Part shown: positions 61,732 to 64,000 of the stretch, in pieces
How the letters are laid out: each line of letters opens with the position of its first letter
Position numbering within the stretch: the first letter of the stretch is position 1
DNA from: Bacillota bacterium
Lineage (GTDB): Bacteria > Bacillota > Clostridia > Lachnospirales > Lachnospiraceae
Assembly (NCBI GenBank): GCA_023407575.1
Contig: JAEYLX010000026.1
Span: forward strand, 372,001 to 436,000
Direction: 5' to 3'
Length of the DNA stretch: 64,000 nt
The notes under the pieces: generated by a model
Database searches by the model: none
Seen by the model: only the letters and a program-made list of their open reading frames with translations
What the model was told of the DNA's origin: nothing
Position numbers and translations under genes: made by a program

Positions 61732-64000
61732 ATGAGTATCAAAAGAAATTGGATGATATACCTATCATTATTTATATATTTAGCGGCGTCTTTGCTTATT
61801 TTATCTTTCGGACTAGAGCAATTTCAGGAGATAGAGGAGACCTACCTGGTAAAGACGATATTGATTATAGGCTTTTTTACAGTCTATATAGTAATCAATG
61901 TCCTGTTTTACCTGTTTACAAGACCTATTTTATTAAAGATAGGTTCTCATTTGCGCGTGCTTAAGTATATAGTGGAAGGACTGTTAATCCTAGCTATTCT
62001 TGGAGGAGGAGTGGCTTTAAGAATGTATTTTCTGAATTCCTATCCGGTTGGTATGGAGTCAGATTATAAATTCTATTATGAAGTTGCTATCATGATTAAA
62101 GACGGCACTCTGACAACCTTATCAAATAATGAGTATATTAGTCTTTTCCCACATACTTATGGTTATTGCTATATCTTATCCTTAGTAATGAGAGTCTTTG
62201 GTACAGATCCAAGTATTTGTTATTATACAAATATTATTTTTTCTGCGATAACAGCACTCTTTTGTTATGGTATTGGTAGAAGAATAGCAGGAAGGGTTGC
62301 CGGAATTAGTGCGTTAGCAATATCCTTTTTCTGGCCCTCACAGATTATATTTTCAAATATCAATGGAGCGGAAGCTGCCTTCACCTGCTTTTTGTACGGT
62401 GCTGCTTACTTGTGTCTGATGTCCATGCAGATCAAAGAAGATACAAAGCTTGGTACAAGCCGAATTATTCTTCGTCACGTGATATGCGGTATCCTGATTG
62501 CATTATCTTCAGCAATTCGTCCAATGGGCTTAGTACTTCTAATTGCTTTTGTTATTTGCTTGCTGTCCATTAATAAGAAACTGACGTATAAGAGTATTAT
62601 GGATGTTTCACTGAAAACTATTCTTTTATCTAAAGGTTTTTTAAGGGCGATTTTTGTACTTCTTGGTTACTTTATTGCTTCTCAATTGATCTCTGCTGGT
62701 GTAGCACAAGCTATTGAAAAGGACATTGCTTCCGGTGGAGCCATGGGTTACAGCCTTATGGTTGGAACCAATATAGCAAGTGATGGTGGTTATAGTGAAG
62801 AAACCAAGGACTTTTTAGATAAGGCATATGAGGAGACAGAGTCCGCTAATGCTGCCAATGATGCCAGCATGGAGAAAGCCATTGAGCAAATAAAAGCAAA
62901 CCCGGTCGGTATATTAGAATTATTTGCTAAGAAGTTTTATTTGGTCTGGTCCAATGACGATTATGCTACCACCACCAATATTGTTACAATGGATAATCAA
63001 AAAATATTGACAGATGATACAAAAAGCTTATTTTATGATTTAGCAGATTTAAATAATGTCTTCTATCTGTTTGTAGTATTTCTTTCTGCCATAGGCGTAA
63101 TCTTCCTAATAAGAAAGGATAATGAAGCATCTTTATTTGCAATCTTTTTCATAGGAACAATTGCTTTATTCCTTTTGGTTGAGATGCAAAACAGATATCA
63201 TTACTTTGCGCTACAATCAATAGCTATTCTAGCAGCAGGAGGCATTGGATTTACCTATGAATTTTACAGACAACGTTCTGAACTTAGAATTAGCAATAAA
63301 CTGATGCTTCTGGCTGATGTGGAATTAGCGGCAGGTGTTGTGGAAGAGGAAGTGAAAGAACGAACAGAGCTTGAAACCAGTGAAGCTGTACCTGCTTCAG
63401 CGACTGCTGCAAGCAAGATGAACACCATTGATGTTATCAAAGCAATTCAAGAGGGACACATCAGAATTACGGCTACCAAAGCATATCAGGACGAAGCACC
63501 TTCCGTTGATGTGACATCAACAATGGATGAAACTACAGATGTAGCTGTTGATTTAAGTGATGCAACTGTAATAGAGGTTGTAGATGATACTGCGGAATCA
63601 AGAATTGTTACAGAACCTGAGGCTCTTGAGGATTATCAGAAAGAAATTATTTCAATTGATTTAGAGGCATCGGAAGAACTAGCGGCAGTAATTGAAATAG
63701 AAGCCATGGAAGAAGAAAGTACTCCGGTGGAATTGGAAATAGTGGAAGTAAGAGAAGAGCTAGAAGAAGGTACTCCGGTGGAATTGGAAACAGTGGAAGT
63801 AAGAGAAGAGCTAGAAGAAATTACTTCAGTAGAATTGAAAACAGTGGAAAAAAGTAAAGATATTGCTAATTTAGAATTGTTAGAATTAATTGCTTCTTTA
63901 AAAGCAGAGTTATCGAAAGAAATAGTTGATTTGAAAAAAGCAGTAAATCAAAATAAAGAGGCTGCTACCAATAAGAATACAGTTGCAAATCAAACAATGT
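61732..64000 (+). CDS. PMT/ArnT-like GT-C glycosyltransferase with long acidic repeat tail (3'-truncated by window)
   Basis: The frame from ATG 61732 (GAGGTGA upstream) stays open to the window end, at least 756 residues. About 12 hydrophobic helices occupy residues 5-520; the first large loop has 'YPVGMESDYKFYYEVAIMIK', with the acidic residues typical of GT-C catalytic sites, and 'LFPHTYGYCYILSLVMRVFG'. A GT39/GT83-like lipid-linked sugar transferase acting outside the membrane is likely. From about residue 530 the protein becomes a Glu/Val/Thr-rich cytoplasmic-type tail, including a 17-residue repeat (STPVELEIVEVREELEE and variants) and a start of a coiled coil ('LELLELIASLKAELSKEI'). Last visible gene of the polysaccharide run. 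Confidence 0.78.
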   Translation, partial: MSIKRNWMIYLSLFIYLAASLLILSFGLEQFQEIEETYLVKTILIIGFFTVYIVINVLFYLFTRPILLKIGSHLRVLKYIVEGLLILAILGGGVALRMYFLNSYPVGMESDYKFYYEVAIMIKDGTLTTLSNNEYISLFPHTYGYCYILSLVMRVFGTDPSICYYTNIIFSAITALFCYGIGRRIAGRVAGISALAISFFWPSQIIFSNINGAEAAFTCFLYGAAYLCLMSMQIKEDTKLGTSRIILRHVICGILIALSSAIRPMGLVLLIAFVICLLSINKKLTYKSIMDVSLKTILLSKGFLRAIFVLLGYFIASQLISAGVAQAIEKDIASGGAMGYSLMVGTNIASDGGYSEETKDFLDKAYEETESANAANDASMEKAIEQIKANPVGILELFAKKFYLVWSNDDYATTTNIVTMDNQKILTDDTKSLFYDLADLNNVFYLFVVFLSAIGVIFLIRKDNEASLFAIFFIGTIALFLLVEMQNRYHYFALQSIAILAAGGIGFTYEFYRQRSELRISNKLMLLADVELAAGVVEEEVKERTELETSEAVPASATAASKMNTIDVIKAIQEGHIRITATKAYQDEAPSVDVTSTMDETTDVAVDLSDATVIEVVDDTAESRIVTEPEALEDYQKEIISIDLEASEELAAVIEIEAMEEESTPVELEIVEVREELEEGTPVELETVEVREELEEITSVELKTVEKSKDIANLELLELIASLKAELSKEIVDLKKAVNQNKEAATNKNTVANQTM
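63721..63850 (+). repeat. 51-bp tandem repeat inside the GT-C gene
   Basis: Units begin at 63721, 63772 and 63823 (ACTCCGGTGG, ACTCCGGTGG, ACTTCAGTAG). The first two are nearly identical; the third is diverged and partial. The period is 17 codons, so the reading frame is kept. Confidence 0.9.

Overview
The window is low-GC DNA from a spore-forming Firmicute. It carries spoIIAA-spoIIAB-sigF, spoVAC-AD-AE, a SpoIID-like protein, SLH and Ig-like surface proteins, AGGAGG-type ribosome sites and many hairpin-plus-U-tract terminators. Gene content (DUF4250, DUF6514, a FliB-type methylase, a TPR/zinc-ribbon protein, several riboswitches) fits a Lachnospiraceae / Clostridium cluster XIVa organism, perhaps close to Lachnoclostridium phytofermentans. 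That placement is inference; no rRNA is present. No tRNA, CRISPR array, transposase or prophage was recognised.
Layout. 1-4.4 kb: the 3' end of a large S-layer-like protein, a 1-kb gene-poor gap and an SLH-domain surface protein. 4.6-8.4 kb: an ECF S component and, divergently, a zinc/manganese ABC importer (binding protein, ATPase, permease) behind a consensus promoter with a Fur-family-like box. 8.8-13 kb: an AI-2E-family membrane protein, a solitary HTH + SocA/Panacea protein and TypA/BipA. 13.3-16.4 kb: a tandem OB-fold SSB-like protein, then a lysine riboswitch controlling dapA-dapB. 16.6-21.6 kb: a four-gene GldA/GldG-type ABC-2 operon with DUF4340, closed by a rod-shaped RNA/terminator. 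22-25.6 kb: a SpoIID/LytB protein and a convergent YihY-family protein. 25.7-27.7 kb: a structured leader, a 47-residue protein and a TPR protein.
27.9-31.9 kb: the spoIIA operon with sigF, then a sigma-G-like promoter and the spoVA genes. 32-39.5 kb: a class A PBP, DUF6514, YigZ, VanZ-like, DUF4250, RarA, a small membrane protein, and a GDT1/TMEM165-family cation exporter behind a yybP-ykoY (Mn2+) riboswitch. 40-42.6 kb: a divergent AraC regulator and GH13 glycosidase. 42.8-51 kb: a FliB-like methylase, an Ig-like surface protein, and an ABC transporter (FtsX permease, ATPase, FtsX permease) adjacent to its probable LuxR-type two-component system.
51.2-64 kb is the most interesting part. Two copies of a 43-bp dispersed repeat (a third lies in the dapA leader) precede a same-strand run of eight genes. 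These encode a GtrB-like lipid-linked sugar transferase, a GT-C-like membrane protein, a membrane-bound degenerate GGDEF protein that keeps the RxxD I-site, a DUF2334 deacetylase-like protein, a BcsA-like processive GT2 synthase with no PilZ domain, a BcsB-like partner, UDP-GlcNAc 2-epimerase and a PMT-like GT-C enzyme that runs off the window. The set parallels the Listeria Pss exopolysaccharide system. I read it as a c-di-GMP-gated exopolysaccharide machine, possibly making an N-acetylmannosamine polymer with side-chain decoration.
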